Shown here in pieces: positions 1-6,730 of a stretch of 13,502 nucleotides of DNA. The position numbers and the translations under genes were made by a program. This DNA is from Zoogloea sp. GTDB lineage: Bacteria; Pseudomonadota; Gammaproteobacteria; Burkholderiales; Rhodocyclaceae. Below the pieces are notes generated by a model. The model did no database searches and was not told the DNA's origin. It worked only from the letters and a program-made list of their open reading frames with translations. The DNA is taken from positions 1 to 13,502 of the forward strand of contig JAEUNV010000485.1 in NCBI GenBank assembly GCA_016790385.1. Direction: 5' to 3'. The stretch's first letter is position 1; every line of letters starts with the position of its first letter.

Positions 1-91
1 CCGGACGCACCGGCTTGCTCCGGGGGCCGAGTTCCACCCGCAAACCCTCGACGCGCAGCAGGGCCGGGCCTTCCTTGTCCAGTTTGATCAT
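1..91 (-). CDS. N-terminal fragment of a gene cut by the window edge; possibly an ABC-transporter ATPase
   Basis: An ATG at 91-89 opens a frame that stays open for 30 codons to the left edge. It begins MIKLDKEGPALLRVEGLRVE. The stretch LLRVEGLRVELG is typical of the first beta strand of ABC-transporter nucleotide-binding subunits, such as the peptide-transport type, where a conserved LL-x-V-x-x-L precedes the Walker A motif. Walker A itself lies outside the window, so the family is an inference. There is no Shine-Dalgarno sequence before the ATG, and the T-tract of an intrinsic terminator ends 4 nt upstream. The true start may therefore differ, or transcription may begin at or near the ATG. 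Confidence 0.45.
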   Translation of the reverse strand, partial: MIKLDKEGPALLRVEGLRVELGPRSKPVRP

Positions 92-94
92 CGC

Positions 95-122
95 AAAGAA
101 AACGGACCGCAGTGCGGCCCGT
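95..122 (-). terminator. Rho-independent terminator on the minus strand
   Basis: On the minus strand, ACGGGCCGCA and TGCGGTCCGT form a 10-bp stem (102-111 with 113-122) with a minimal loop, followed directly by TTTTCTTT (102-95). One internal pair is a G-U wobble in the minus-strand transcript but an A/C mismatch in the plus-strand one, so the hairpin is meant for minus-strand RNA. It ends the transcript that comes from slyD, or the structured RNA upstream of it. Confidence 0.75.
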
Positions 123-380
123 TCAAGTCAGGGGCCCATCAGGGCACACGTGTGAAAGACTGCTGACGCCTCCGACACCCTCCGCCACTTGGCGCCTGCA
201 CGTGTAATGTCAATACGGCAGAAGCATGGACCGGCAGGCGAGCCGCTTGGCGGACTGGCTCACACGCTCTCAGAGGGTGTGAGGAAATCGTCGCAGGCGG
301 TTCGAGTTCGCTCCGGGAAGCGCAGCCGTACAAGGGTACGGTGAGCATCTCAGGGGCAAGATCGGGCCGCGCAGCAGATC
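95..380 (-). ncRNA. Candidate structured RNA or long structured 3' UTR between slyD and the left-edge gene
   Basis: This 302-bp stretch between genes has no convincing ORF but is rich in stem-loops. Plus-strand coordinates: 326-331 with 336-341 (CCGTAC/GTACGG), 259-265 with 277-283 (CTCACAC/GTGTGAG), 243-246 with 250-253, 183-186 with 191-194, and 193-199 with 234-240 (CGCCTGC/GCAGGCG). A long-range helix pairs 369-380 with 158-169 with one bulge and one mismatch, as if closing a domain of about 220 nt. The strand is inferred from the terminator at 95-122. No known RNA family was recognised: 6S RNA, TPP and cobalamin riboswitches, RNase P, tmRNA and SRP RNA were considered and do not fit. It could be an independent small RNA, a leader of the left-edge gene, or a processed 3' UTR of slyD. 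Confidence 0.4.
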
Positions 381-393
381 TGTTCACAGACTC

Positions 394-873
394 TCAGTGG
401 TGGTGACCACCCTCGCCATGCACATGGCCGTGGCCGATTTCCTCGGCGCTGGCAGTGCGGACTTCCTTGACGGTGATGTCGAAGATCAGCGCGGTGCCGG
501 CCAGGGGATGGTTGCCATCCACCACCACCTTGCCGTCGGCGATGTCGGTGATGCGATAGACCACATCCTCTTCGCCATCTTCACCGACGCGCTCGAAGGA
601 CATGCCGACTTCGATGTTGTCGGGGAAAAGGGAAGCCTCCTCCACCAGCACCAGCTCTTCGTCGTACTCGCCAAAGGCATCTTCGGGCAGCAGTTTGACC
701 TTGGTGTTGTCGCCCACTTTCTTGCCGTGCAGGGCTTCCTCGATCACCGCGAAGATGCCGTCGTAACCGCCGTGAAGGTACACCAGGGGGTGCTGACCGT
801 CGTCGATCATGTTGCCTTCCGGGTCGGTGACCGTGTAGTTAAGCGTGACGACCGTGTTCTTGGCGATTTCCAT
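394..873 (-). CDS. slyD: SlyD-type FKBP peptidyl-prolyl cis-trans isomerase
   Basis: This 159-residue protein is a cytoplasmic FKBP-fold proline isomerase and chaperone. In SlyD the FKBP domain is split by an insert-in-flap chaperone domain; here that insert lies at about residues 71-125. Recognisable pieces are the N-terminal strand and YLHGG segment (about 32-36), GKKVGD (50-55), the DAFGEYDE segment (65-72), and GNHPLAG (120-126), which is conserved in SlyD/FkpB proteins. The C-terminus EEIGHGHVHGEGGHHH is histidine-rich and matches the start of the SlyD metal-binding tail, which in E. coli also delivers nickel. The tail is shorter than E. coli SlyD (196 residues) and has no cysteines. The start is supported by AAGGA 6 nt upstream. 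The gene lies downstream of the peroxiredoxin gene and overlaps its end by 35 nt, which suggests translational coupling. Confidence 0.92.
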   Translation of the reverse strand: MEIAKNTVVTLNYTVTDPEGNMIDDGQHPLVYLHGGYDGIFAVIEEALHGKKVGDNTKVKLLPEDAFGEYDEELVLVEEASLFPDNIEVGMSFERVGEDGEEDVVYRITDIADGKVVVDGNHPLAGTALIFDITVKEVRTASAEEIGHGHVHGEGGHHH

Positions 874-1426
874 TTACATTCCTTGAGTTGAGCTGCTTGA
901 TCAGCTGAAAGACTTCGGCGGCATGGCCGCGCGGGTTGATATCGTGCAGGACGTGTCGCAAAACCCCATCGGCGGAGATGATGAAGGTCGAGCGGCGCAC
1001 GTTGCGTTTCATGACGCCATTGACCAGCGCCGACTGCCACACCCCGTAGAGCCGGCAGACCTCGCCCTCCTCATCGGAGAGCAGTTCGACCGACAGGCCA
1101 TGCTCATCGCGAAAATCCGCATGGGTCAGGCAATCATCGGGGCTTATGCCGACCACGATGCACTTTTCCTTTTCGAAATCGGCATCGTGATCACTGAAGT
1201 CGATGGCCTGGCGCGTGCAGCCGGGGGTGTTGTCACGGGGGTAGAAATACAGGACCACATGATGGGAACCCAGCACCGACGCCAGATCGAACATCTCCAT
1301 GTCGGCATCGGGCAGGGAAAAGAGCGGGGCCGGCTCGCCCTCGCGGGGCTCAGTCGGCACGGCTGGGGATTCTAACCGAGCCGCTTTGAGAACTCTACCC
1401 GAAGCGTGTTGGGGGCTGACATGCAT
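839..1426 (-). CDS. bcp: Bcp/PrxQ-type thioredoxin-dependent peroxiredoxin
   Basis: This 195-residue thiol peroxidase of the AhpC/TSA superfamily reduces hydrogen peroxide and organic peroxides in the cytoplasm. The peroxidatic cysteine is C70 in DNTPGCTRQA, with the family's FYPRDNTPGCT context before it and the supporting arginine in RRSTFII (about 144-145). Typical Bcp/PrxQ enzymes have the resolving cysteine five residues later; that position is isoleucine here (I75). Other cysteines are C89, C99 and C124, so the enzyme is either 1-Cys or uses a different resolving cysteine. The chosen start has GGAGGAG about 6 nt upstream. The frame is open further upstream (to 1594), but that part looks non-coding. 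Even so the N-terminus is about 30 residues longer than usual. The last 35 nt overlap slyD. Confidence 0.9.
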   Translation of the reverse strand: MHVSPQHASGRVLKAARLESPAVPTEPREGEPAPLFSLPDADMEMFDLASVLGSHHVVLYFYPRDNTPGCTRQAIDFSDHDADFEKEKCIVVGISPDDCLTHADFRDEHGLSVELLSDEEGEVCRLYGVWQSALVNGVMKRNVRRSTFIISADGVLRHVLHDINPRGHAAEVFQLIKQLNSRNVNGNRQEHGRHA

Positions 1427-1523
1427 GAAGATCTCCTCCGGGGGCTGTGGGCTCTGGATTGAACCCGTGCTGATTGGGCGATACGACTTGCGCTGCTCTC
1501 TGTTCTTGTCATTTTGTATTCCG

Positions 1524-1548
1524 ACCGCCACGACGGCGGTACGCTTTT
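1524..1548 (+). terminator. Terminator-like stem-loop in the divergent bcp/lexA region
   Basis: ACCGCC (1524-1529) and GGCGGT (1535-1540) form a 6-bp stem with a 5-nt loop, followed by ACGC and five Ts (1544-1548). The orientation fits termination of a plus-strand transcript, yet no plus-strand gene precedes it. It could be chance, or it could shield lexA from read-through or end a short unrecognised transcript. Confidence 0.3.
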
Positions 1549-1676
1549 TGGCCTGCGTCCTTGAAGGGATAGCCCATGGGGGCCGGGGGCTCAAGGGATT
1601 TGTGGGTCTTGTTTGATGTTTATCACGCCGAAAAGGCCTTGCAGCAAGGATGTCACCGCTTGCGAAGCGCCAAAAG

Positions 1677-1692
1677 CTGTATAAAATTACAC
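1677..1692 (+). promoter_or_regulatory. LexA operator (SOS box) overlapping the lexA promoter
   Basis: CTGT, 8 bp, then ACAC matches the proteobacterial LexA box (CTGT-N8-ACAG) except at the last base. It lies 19 bp before the lexA start codon. A plausible promoter overlaps it: TTGCGA at 1660-1665 and TAAAAT at 1682-1687, 16 bp apart, so a bound repressor would cover the -10 element. This fits autoregulation of lexA and SOS control of the downstream imuA and imuB. Confidence 0.7.
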
Positions 1693-1711
1693 AAACTCAA
1701 CAGGAGTCCCC

Positions 1712-2314
1712 ATGTCAGACACGCTCACCTCCCGTCAGCAGGAGATCCTGCAACTCATCCGCGACACCGTCGAACAGGAAGGCCGCCCTCCCACCCGGGC
1801 CGAGATCTGCACCGCCTTCGGCTTCCGCTCTCCCAACGCGGCGGAAACCCACCTCCGAGCCCTTGCCGCCAAGGGTGCCATCACCCTTGAGGAAGGTCGC
1901 GCGCGGGGCATCCGCCTCATGGAAGCCCTCGGCCTGCCCCTGGTCGGGCGGGTCGCCGCCGGCAGCCCCATCCTTGCCGCCGAACACGTCCAGGGCCGCT
2001 ATCAGGTTGATCCGGGCCTGTTCTCCCCCCGTGCCGATTATCTGCTCAAGGTGCGCGGCATGAGCATGCGCGACGCCGGCATCCTTGATGGCGACCTGCT
2101 GGCCGTCCATCGCACCACCGAAGTCCGCAACGGCCAGATCGTCGTTGCCCGGGTGGAAGACGAGGTCACCGTCAAGCGTCTGGCCCGCAAGGGGCCCATT
2201 GTCGAGCTGCTGCCCGCCAATCCGGATTTCGAACCCATCGTGGTGGACACCCGCAGCTCGCCCCTGGAGATCGAAGGTCTCGCGGTCGGCCTGATCCGCT
2301 CCGATCCTCTCTGA
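1712..2314 (+). CDS. lexA: LexA SOS repressor
   Basis: This 200-residue LexA represses SOS genes and cleaves itself when stimulated by RecA filaments on damaged DNA. Residues 1-70 form the winged helix-turn-helix domain (TSRQQEIL at the start, recognition region around [15 protein letters not shown], 34-48). The self-cleavage site is A83-G84 in VAAGSP. The catalytic dyad is S118 in GMSM and K155 in VKRL, almost the same numbering as E. coli (S119, K156). The start has AGGAG 5 nt upstream and a LexA box in its promoter. It is first in a lexA-imuA-imuB operon. Such operon-linked LexA copies can be the main repressor or a second one; the window cannot tell which. Confidence 0.97.
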   Translation: MSDTLTSRQQEILQLIRDTVEQEGRPPTRAEICTAFGFRSPNAAETHLRALAAKGAITLEEGRARGIRLMEALGLPLVGRVAAGSPILAAEHVQGRYQVDPGLFSPRADYLLKVRGMSMRDAGILDGDLLAVHRTTEVRNGQIVVARVEDEVTVKRLARKGPIVELLPANPDFEPIVVDTRSSPLEIEGLAVGLIRSDPL

Positions 2315-2340
2315 GCCGTCGGCTCCCGCACGCAAGCACC

Positions 2341-3132
2341 ATGGCCACCCCGGCAGCCCTCTCCGCCACTGCCCTCGCCGCCCTCGACCATCTGGTCTGG
2401 CGGGGTGACCGGCTGGCCGTCGAAGCAGCCCCCGGGCGCCCCACCGGCCATCCGGCCCTGGACGCCGTGCTGCCCGGAGGCGGATGGCCGGCGGGTGCCC
2501 TCACCGAGCTGTTGATCCCCCATTTCGGTGTCGGCGAGCTGGGGCTCCTGCTGCCTCAACTGCGCAACATTCCCGTCGGGCGCTGGGGGCTTTGCATCGC
2601 ACCACCCGGCCTGCCCTACGCACCGGCTCTCGCCGCAGCGGGCGTCCCCCTCGGGCGTCTGTTGCTGGTACAGGCCGAAAGCCCGGCCCATGCCCGCTGG
2701 GCCTGCCGCCAGGCGCTGGCTTCGCGCAGCTGCGAGATCGTCCTGCTGTGGCTGGCCGAAGCCGACATGGCCGCCCTGCGCCGACTCCAGCTGGCGGCGG
2801 AAGACAGCGCCACCCCCTTGATCGTGTTGCGGCCGGCCGGTGTCGCCCGCCAGGCATCCCCGGCCGTGCTGCGCCTTGAATTGAATGCCGCCCCCGGCGG
2901 CGTCCGTATCCGTGTGCTCAAGCGCCGCGGGCCCATGCTCGCCGCCCCCGTGGATCTCGTGCTGCCCTGGTCTGCCGCCTATCCCCGCCCCGATCTGGCC
3001 GTCGCGGCAGAGGGCGAGCATGCCTCGCCATCCTCCCGCCCTCACTCCGCCCCACAGGTTTCCGTCCATGCTCTGGTGCGCCCTCGTCCTGCCCGATCTG
3101 GCCTTGCAGGTGTTCACACGAGGACGCAGTGA
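2341..3132 (+). CDS. imuA: ImuA, accessory protein of SOS translesion synthesis
   Basis: This 263-residue protein belongs to the ImuA (SulA/RecA-like) family that works with ImuB and the DnaE2 polymerase in damage-induced mutagenesis. The family pattern is clear: VWRGDRL (19-25), PTGHPALDAVLPGGGWPAGA (34-53), a RecA-core-like middle (LPQLR and LGRLLLVQA), and RGPMLAAPVDLVLPW near 197-210. There is no consensus Walker A motif, so nucleotide binding is not shown. The last 50 residues are low-complexity and partly overlap the start of imuB. It starts 26 nt after lexA, with no clear Shine-Dalgarno, and is probably translated from the lexA message. Confidence 0.9.
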   Translation: MATPAALSATALAALDHLVWRGDRLAVEAAPGRPTGHPALDAVLPGGGWPAGALTELLIPHFGVGELGLLLPQLRNIPVGRWGLCIAPPGLPYAPALAAAGVPLGRLLLVQAESPAHARWACRQALASRSCEIVLLWLAEADMAALRRLQLAAEDSATPLIVLRPAGVARQASPAVLRLELNAAPGGVRIRVLKRRGPMLAAPVDLVLPWSAAYPRPDLAVAAEGEHASPSSRPHSAPQVSVHALVRPRPARSGLAGVHTRTQ

Positions 3133-4540
3133 TACCGGCCCGCTGGCCATTCTCGGCCCCCGTCCGCAGCTGCGCGTGCTGGCCGCCAATCCGGCGGCCA
3201 TGGCCTGTGGCGTGGCAGCGGGGATCAGCCGCGCCAGTGCGCTGGCCCTCGCTCCCCAGTTGAACCTGCGGGAGCGTGCCCCCGCCCTCGAAGACGCGGC
3301 CCTGACCGAGATCGCCACCTGGGCCGGACGCTTCACCTCCACCGTCAGCATCGACCCGCCCGACACCCTGCTGCTCGAGATCCGCGCCAGCCTGCGCCTC
3401 TTTGGCGGGCTCGCCCCCCTGTGTGCCACCATCGATCAAGGCCTGGGCGAACTTGGTTTTACCGGGCAACTGGCCGTTGCCCCCACCCCGCTGGCGGCAC
3501 GCTGGCTGGCCCGCTGCACCCCGGGAAGCCTGATCGACTCGGAAGGGGAGCTGGTGGACAGCCTCGACCCCCTGCCCATCGCCGTCCTGGGTGACGGCTG
3601 CGATGGGGTGACGGCGGACAACCTCAACCTGCTCGCCGGCATAGGCATTCATCGTCTGGCCGAGGTGCGGCGTCTGCCCCGCAGCGGCCTGGCCCGACGC
3701 CACGCCCGGGCGGTCACCACCCAGCTCGATCGGGCCTACGCCATCGTTCCCGACCCACGCCCCTGGTTCGTGCCCCCCGAACGCTATGCCGCCCGCCTGC
3801 CCCTGCCGGCGCCCACCGACCAGGTGGACACTCTGCTGTTCGGCGTGCGCCGCCTGCTCGCAGGGCTTTCCGGCTGGCTGGACGCCCGCCAGGCCGGGCT
3901 GGAACGCTTCACCCTGGTGCTTGAGTATGAACACCATCGCCCGGGGCACGAGGGCCGCGAGGATGCCCGGGAGATCGTCCTGGGCGCCCTGTCGCGGGAC
4001 ATGGCCCGTTGCCAGCTACTGGCCCGCGAGCACCTCACCCGCAGCCCCTTGCCCGCGCCGGTGGATACCCTGCGCCTGGAGGCCGATGGCCCTTGCCTGC
4101 TCATCCCACCCCGCACGGATCTTTTCGATGGTGACGATGGCCGGCAGGGAGACCCGGGATTGCTCCTTGCCACCCTGCGCGCCCGTCTTGGCCACGATGC
4201 CGTGCGTTGCCTTGCCACCCATCCGGACCACCGCCCGGAACGGGCCTGGCGTTGGACTGAACCCTTGGCCGCCGACCGGTCAGCGCCTCCCGACCCCCAC
4301 AGCCTGCCTTCGTCGCCGCGCCCCTTGTGGTTGCTGCCCACCCCGCGCCCCATGGCCCGGCCCCCGGCAGAAAGCCTCCTTGCCGGGCCCGAACGCATCG
4401 AAGCCGGCTGGTGGGACGGCCCCGGGGCAGAGGTTCAGCGGGACTACTTCGTGGCCCGCGGCCACGACGACTGCCTGGTGTGGATCTTCCAGGAACGTCT
4501 GCCACCCCACGGCTGGTTCGTCCACGGCTATTTCAGTTGA
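3068..4540 (+). CDS. imuB: ImuB, catalytically inactive Y-family polymerase homologue
   Basis: This 490-residue ImuB is a Y-family polymerase relative thought to be a non-catalytic adaptor that brings DnaE2 and ImuA to the sliding clamp. The start MLWCALVLP is the family's typical N-terminus; a longer frame upstream is open but looks non-coding. The Y-family SIDE motif is degraded to SIDPPD (94-99), losing the catalytic glutamate, while the neighbouring LRLFGG (109-114) is kept. A helix-hairpin-helix-like region lies at about 186-213. A degenerate clamp-binding motif RTDLF is at 349-353, and the family C-terminus GPERIEAGWWDG is present. The start codon lies 65 nt inside imuA in another frame and has no good Shine-Dalgarno, so coupling to imuA translation is likely. 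Confidence 0.93.
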   Translation: MLWCALVLPDLALQVFTRGRSDTGPLAILGPRPQLRVLAANPAAMACGVAAGISRASALALAPQLNLRERAPALEDAALTEIATWAGRFTSTVSIDPPDTLLLEIRASLRLFGGLAPLCATIDQGLGELGFTGQLAVAPTPLAARWLARCTPGSLIDSEGELVDSLDPLPIAVLGDGCDGVTADNLNLLAGIGIHRLAEVRRLPRSGLARRHARAVTTQLDRAYAIVPDPRPWFVPPERYAARLPLPAPTDQVDTLLFGVRRLLAGLSGWLDARQAGLERFTLVLEYEHHRPGHEGREDAREIVLGALSRDMARCQLLAREHLTRSPLPAPVDTLRLEADGPCLLIPPRTDLFDGDDGRQGDPGLLLATLRARLGHDAVRCLATHPDHRPERAWRWTEPLAADRSAPPDPHSLPSSPRPLWLLPTPRPMARPPAESLLAGPERIEAGWWDGPGAEVQRDYFVARGHDDCLVWIFQERLPPHGWFVHGYFS

Positions 4541-4554
4541 GGGCGTGGAGATAA

Positions 4555-4569
4555 ACCACGCTGCGTGGT
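4555..4569 (+). terminator. Weak stem-loop after imuB
   Basis: ACCACG and CGTGGT form a 6-bp stem with a 3-nt loop, 15 nt after the imuB stop codon. GCGCTTTCTT follows. The stem is short and the T-tract broken and offset, so it may be a weak terminator that lets some SOS transcription continue into the MATE gene, or it may mean nothing. Confidence 0.25.
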
Positions 4570-4624
4570 GCGCTTTCTTCACAAACTCTGCCGCGCACCT
4601 GGGAATCGATAAACTACGCCCCCC

Positions 4625-6004
4625 ATGAGCCCGACCACCCCCCAGCCCGGCCTCGCCCGCCGCATCATCGACCTCGCCTGGCCGGTGCTGATCGCCCAGC
4701 TGTCCTCGATGACGCAGATGGTCAGCGACACCGTCCTGACCGGCCGCTACGGCACCACCGACCTCGCCGCCGTGGCCGTCGGCAGCGGGATCTACATCTC
4801 CATCGTGATGCTGATGGTTGGCATCCTCCAGGCGGTGGCGCCCACCGTGGCCCATCATGTGGGGGCCGGGCGCACGGACGCCATCGGGCCGGCGGTGCAG
4901 CAGGGTTTCTGGCTGGCCCTGGCCCTGGCGATCCCGGCGGTGCTGTTCCTGCGCCACCCCGACTGGCTGATGCAACTCTCCGAGATCAGCCCGGAAGTGG
5001 AAGCCGGCGCCCGGGACTACCTGACGACCATCGCCTGGGGGCTGCCCGCGGTGCTGCTCTACCGCACCTTTTACGCCTTTACCAATGCCCTGGGCCGCAC
5101 CCGGGTGTTGATGGCGATCAGCCTGACCACCACCGCCGTACACATCCCCCTCTCCTGGGCCCTGATCAACGGGTCTTTGCCGGGCATCCCGGCCCTCGGG
5201 GGCAGCGGCTGCGCCGTGTCGAGCGCCTGCATGGGCTGGCTTGCCCTGCTATGTGCCGCTCTGCATGTGCTGCGCACCCCGGCTTACGCGCCCTACCAGC
5301 TGTTCTCCCGGTGGACACGCCCCCGCGCCGGGCCCATCGGCGAACTGTTGCGCCTCGGCCTGCCCATGGGCTTTTCCAGCTTTGTCGAGATCACCGCCTT
5401 CACCCTGATCGCCCTGCTGGTGGCCCGGCTGGGCGCCACGGTGGTGGCCGGCCACCGCATTGTCGGCAACCTCTCGGCCCTCATCTACATGCTGCCCCTG
5501 GCCCTGGCCATTGCCACCCTGGTGCTGGTCGGCCAGGCCCTGGGCGCCCGGGACGGGCACGCCGCCCGGCAGGCCGCGCGGGTTGGCATCCTGCTGGCCA
5601 CCGGCCTGTCCACCCTGGTCAGCATCGTCGCCTGGCTGTATCGCGACACCCTGATCATGGCCTACACCGCCGATCCGGCGGTCAGCCGCCTCGCCGTATC
5701 TCTGGTGATCTACATCTGCCTGTACCAGTTTTTCGACGCCATCCAGACCGTCGCCGCCCATGCCCTGCGTGGTTACAAGATCACCTTCGGCCCGATGCTC
5801 GTGCATACCCTGTGCTTCTGGGGCATCGGCCTCGCGGGGGGCTACGGGCTGGCCTATCACGGCCTCGGCAGCCTGCTGCCGCCCCAGGGGGTGGCCGGCT
5901 TCTGGCAGGCCTGCGTGCTCAGCAACATGGCCGCCGCGCTACTCTTCGGCACCTACCTGCACATCGTCTCGCGCAACGGGCTTAGGCCTGTCACACCGGC
6001 ATAA
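4625..6004 (+). CDS. MATE family multidrug efflux transporter (NorM-like)
   Basis: This 459-residue inner-membrane protein has the length and about 12 hydrophobic segments of MATE exporters, which expel cationic drugs and dyes by sodium or proton antiport. The N-terminal half has the family pattern PVLIAQLSSMTQMVSDTVLTG (about 20-40), in which a helix-1 region is followed by a D-x-x-x-x-G element. The second half repeats it with LGLPMGFSSFVEITAF (about 243-258) and GHRIVGNLSALIYMLPLALA (about 279-298). It begins 84 nt after imuB with no clear ribosome binding site, and the next gene starts 24 nt after it, so those two may be cotranscribed. The substrate cannot be told from sequence. Confidence 0.93.
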   Translation: MSPTTPQPGLARRIIDLAWPVLIAQLSSMTQMVSDTVLTGRYGTTDLAAVAVGSGIYISIVMLMVGILQAVAPTVAHHVGAGRTDAIGPAVQQGFWLALALAIPAVLFLRHPDWLMQLSEISPEVEAGARDYLTTIAWGLPAVLLYRTFYAFTNALGRTRVLMAISLTTTAVHIPLSWALINGSLPGIPALGGSGCAVSSACMGWLALLCAALHVLRTPAYAPYQLFSRWTRPRAGPIGELLRLGLPMGFSSFVEITAFTLIALLVARLGATVVAGHRIVGNLSALIYMLPLALAIATLVLVGQALGARDGHAARQAARVGILLATGLSTLVSIVAWLYRDTLIMAYTADPAVSRLAVSLVIYICLYQFFDAIQTVAAHALRGYKITFGPMLVHTLCFWGIGLAGGYGLAYHGLGSLLPPQGVAGFWQACVLSNMAAALLFGTYLHIVSRNGLRPVTPA

Positions 6005-6028
6005 CAGGCCGACCCCACACTTCGCACC

Positions 6029-6724
6029 ATGAGAAAACTCGCCCTCCTGGGCCTGTTCCAGGCCGTCACCCTGCCCGCCCTGGCCGCCCGCCCTTTTGTC
6101 ACCGACGACGCCCGCATGACCACGGCCGGAAGTTGCCAACTCGAAAGCTGGATGCGGGTCTATCCGGAAAGCCGTGAAGTGTGGGCCCTGCCGGCCTGCA
6201 ACCCGTGGGGCAATCTGGAGTTCACACTTGGCGGCGGGCGGGCGAAGAACAGCGGCGAGAGCGCCACCCGGGACTACATGTTCCAGTTCAAGACCCTTTT
6301 CCGCCCGCTGGAGACCAATGGCTGGGGATGGGGCCTCGCCGCAGGCAGCGTGCAGCATCCGGACATCAATCCCGGCCCCAACCTGCTTGGCAACACCTTC
6401 GTCTATGTGCCGGTCTCCTACTCCTTTGCCGATGATAAGGTCGTGCTCCACCACAACCTCGGCTGGCTGAAGGACAAGGCCACCGGTGACCACCGCCTGA
6501 CCTGGGGCGTGGGCGGTGAGTTTCACGTGAGCCAGCGTATCACCGCCATTGCCGAGGCCTTCGGCGACAACCGCAATGGCCCCTTCTGGCAGATGGGTGC
6601 CCGCTTTGCCATCGTGCCCGAACGTGTCCAGGTGGACGCCACCATCGGCCGCGAGCTGCACGGTCCGTCCGATAACCGCTGGTTTTCCTTTGGCCTGCGC
6701 CTGACCCCCGACCGCTTTCTCTGA
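6029..6724 (+). CDS. Secreted, probably outer-membrane beta-barrel protein of unknown function
   Basis: This is a 231-residue protein. Residues 1-19 form a signal peptide (MRK, a hydrophobic core, then the cleavage motif ALA before A20). The mature part has many short alternating hydrophobic/polar strands with aromatic and glycine residues, as in small outer-membrane barrels, and recalls transporter-like barrel families such as the MetA-pathway phenol-degradation type. RPFVTDDAR (21-29) near the mature N-terminus is recognisable in related hypothetical proteins of betaproteobacteria. Two cysteines (C36, C57) could form a disulfide. It follows the MATE gene by 24 nt. It ends 6 nt before the convergent M61 peptidase gene, with no room for a separate terminator. 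The function is unknown. Confidence 0.8.
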   Translation: MRKLALLGLFQAVTLPALAARPFVTDDARMTTAGSCQLESWMRVYPESREVWALPACNPWGNLEFTLGGGRAKNSGESATRDYMFQFKTLFRPLETNGWGWGLAAGSVQHPDINPGPNLLGNTFVYVPVSYSFADDKVVLHHNLGWLKDKATGDHRLTWGVGGEFHVSQRITAIAEAFGDNRNGPFWQMGARFAIVPERVQVDATIGRELHGPSDNRWFSFGLRLTPDRFL

Positions 6725-6730
6725 ACGGCT

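Noticed and set aside
286..316. tRNA T-arm-like GGTTCGAGTT
   Set aside because: No matching acceptor, D or anticodon arms can be formed around it on either strand.
95..380. 6S RNA, TPP or cobalamin riboswitch
   Set aside because: A CTGAGATG segment recalls the 5' strand of 6S RNA and the CTGAGA of TPP switches, but the pairing 3' strand of 6S and the other conserved TPP and cobalamin blocks are missing.
139..387. An 82-codon minus-strand ORF in the structured gap
   Set aside because: It starts with GTG, has no ribosome binding site, has a mixed Arg/Ser/Pro-rich composition with no hydrophobic core, and coincides with the stem-loops that better explain the sequence.
2038..3432. Long minus-strand ORF of 464 codons across lexA, imuA and imuB
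   Set aside because: It is antisense to three well-supported genes, and long false frames are common in GC-rich DNA.
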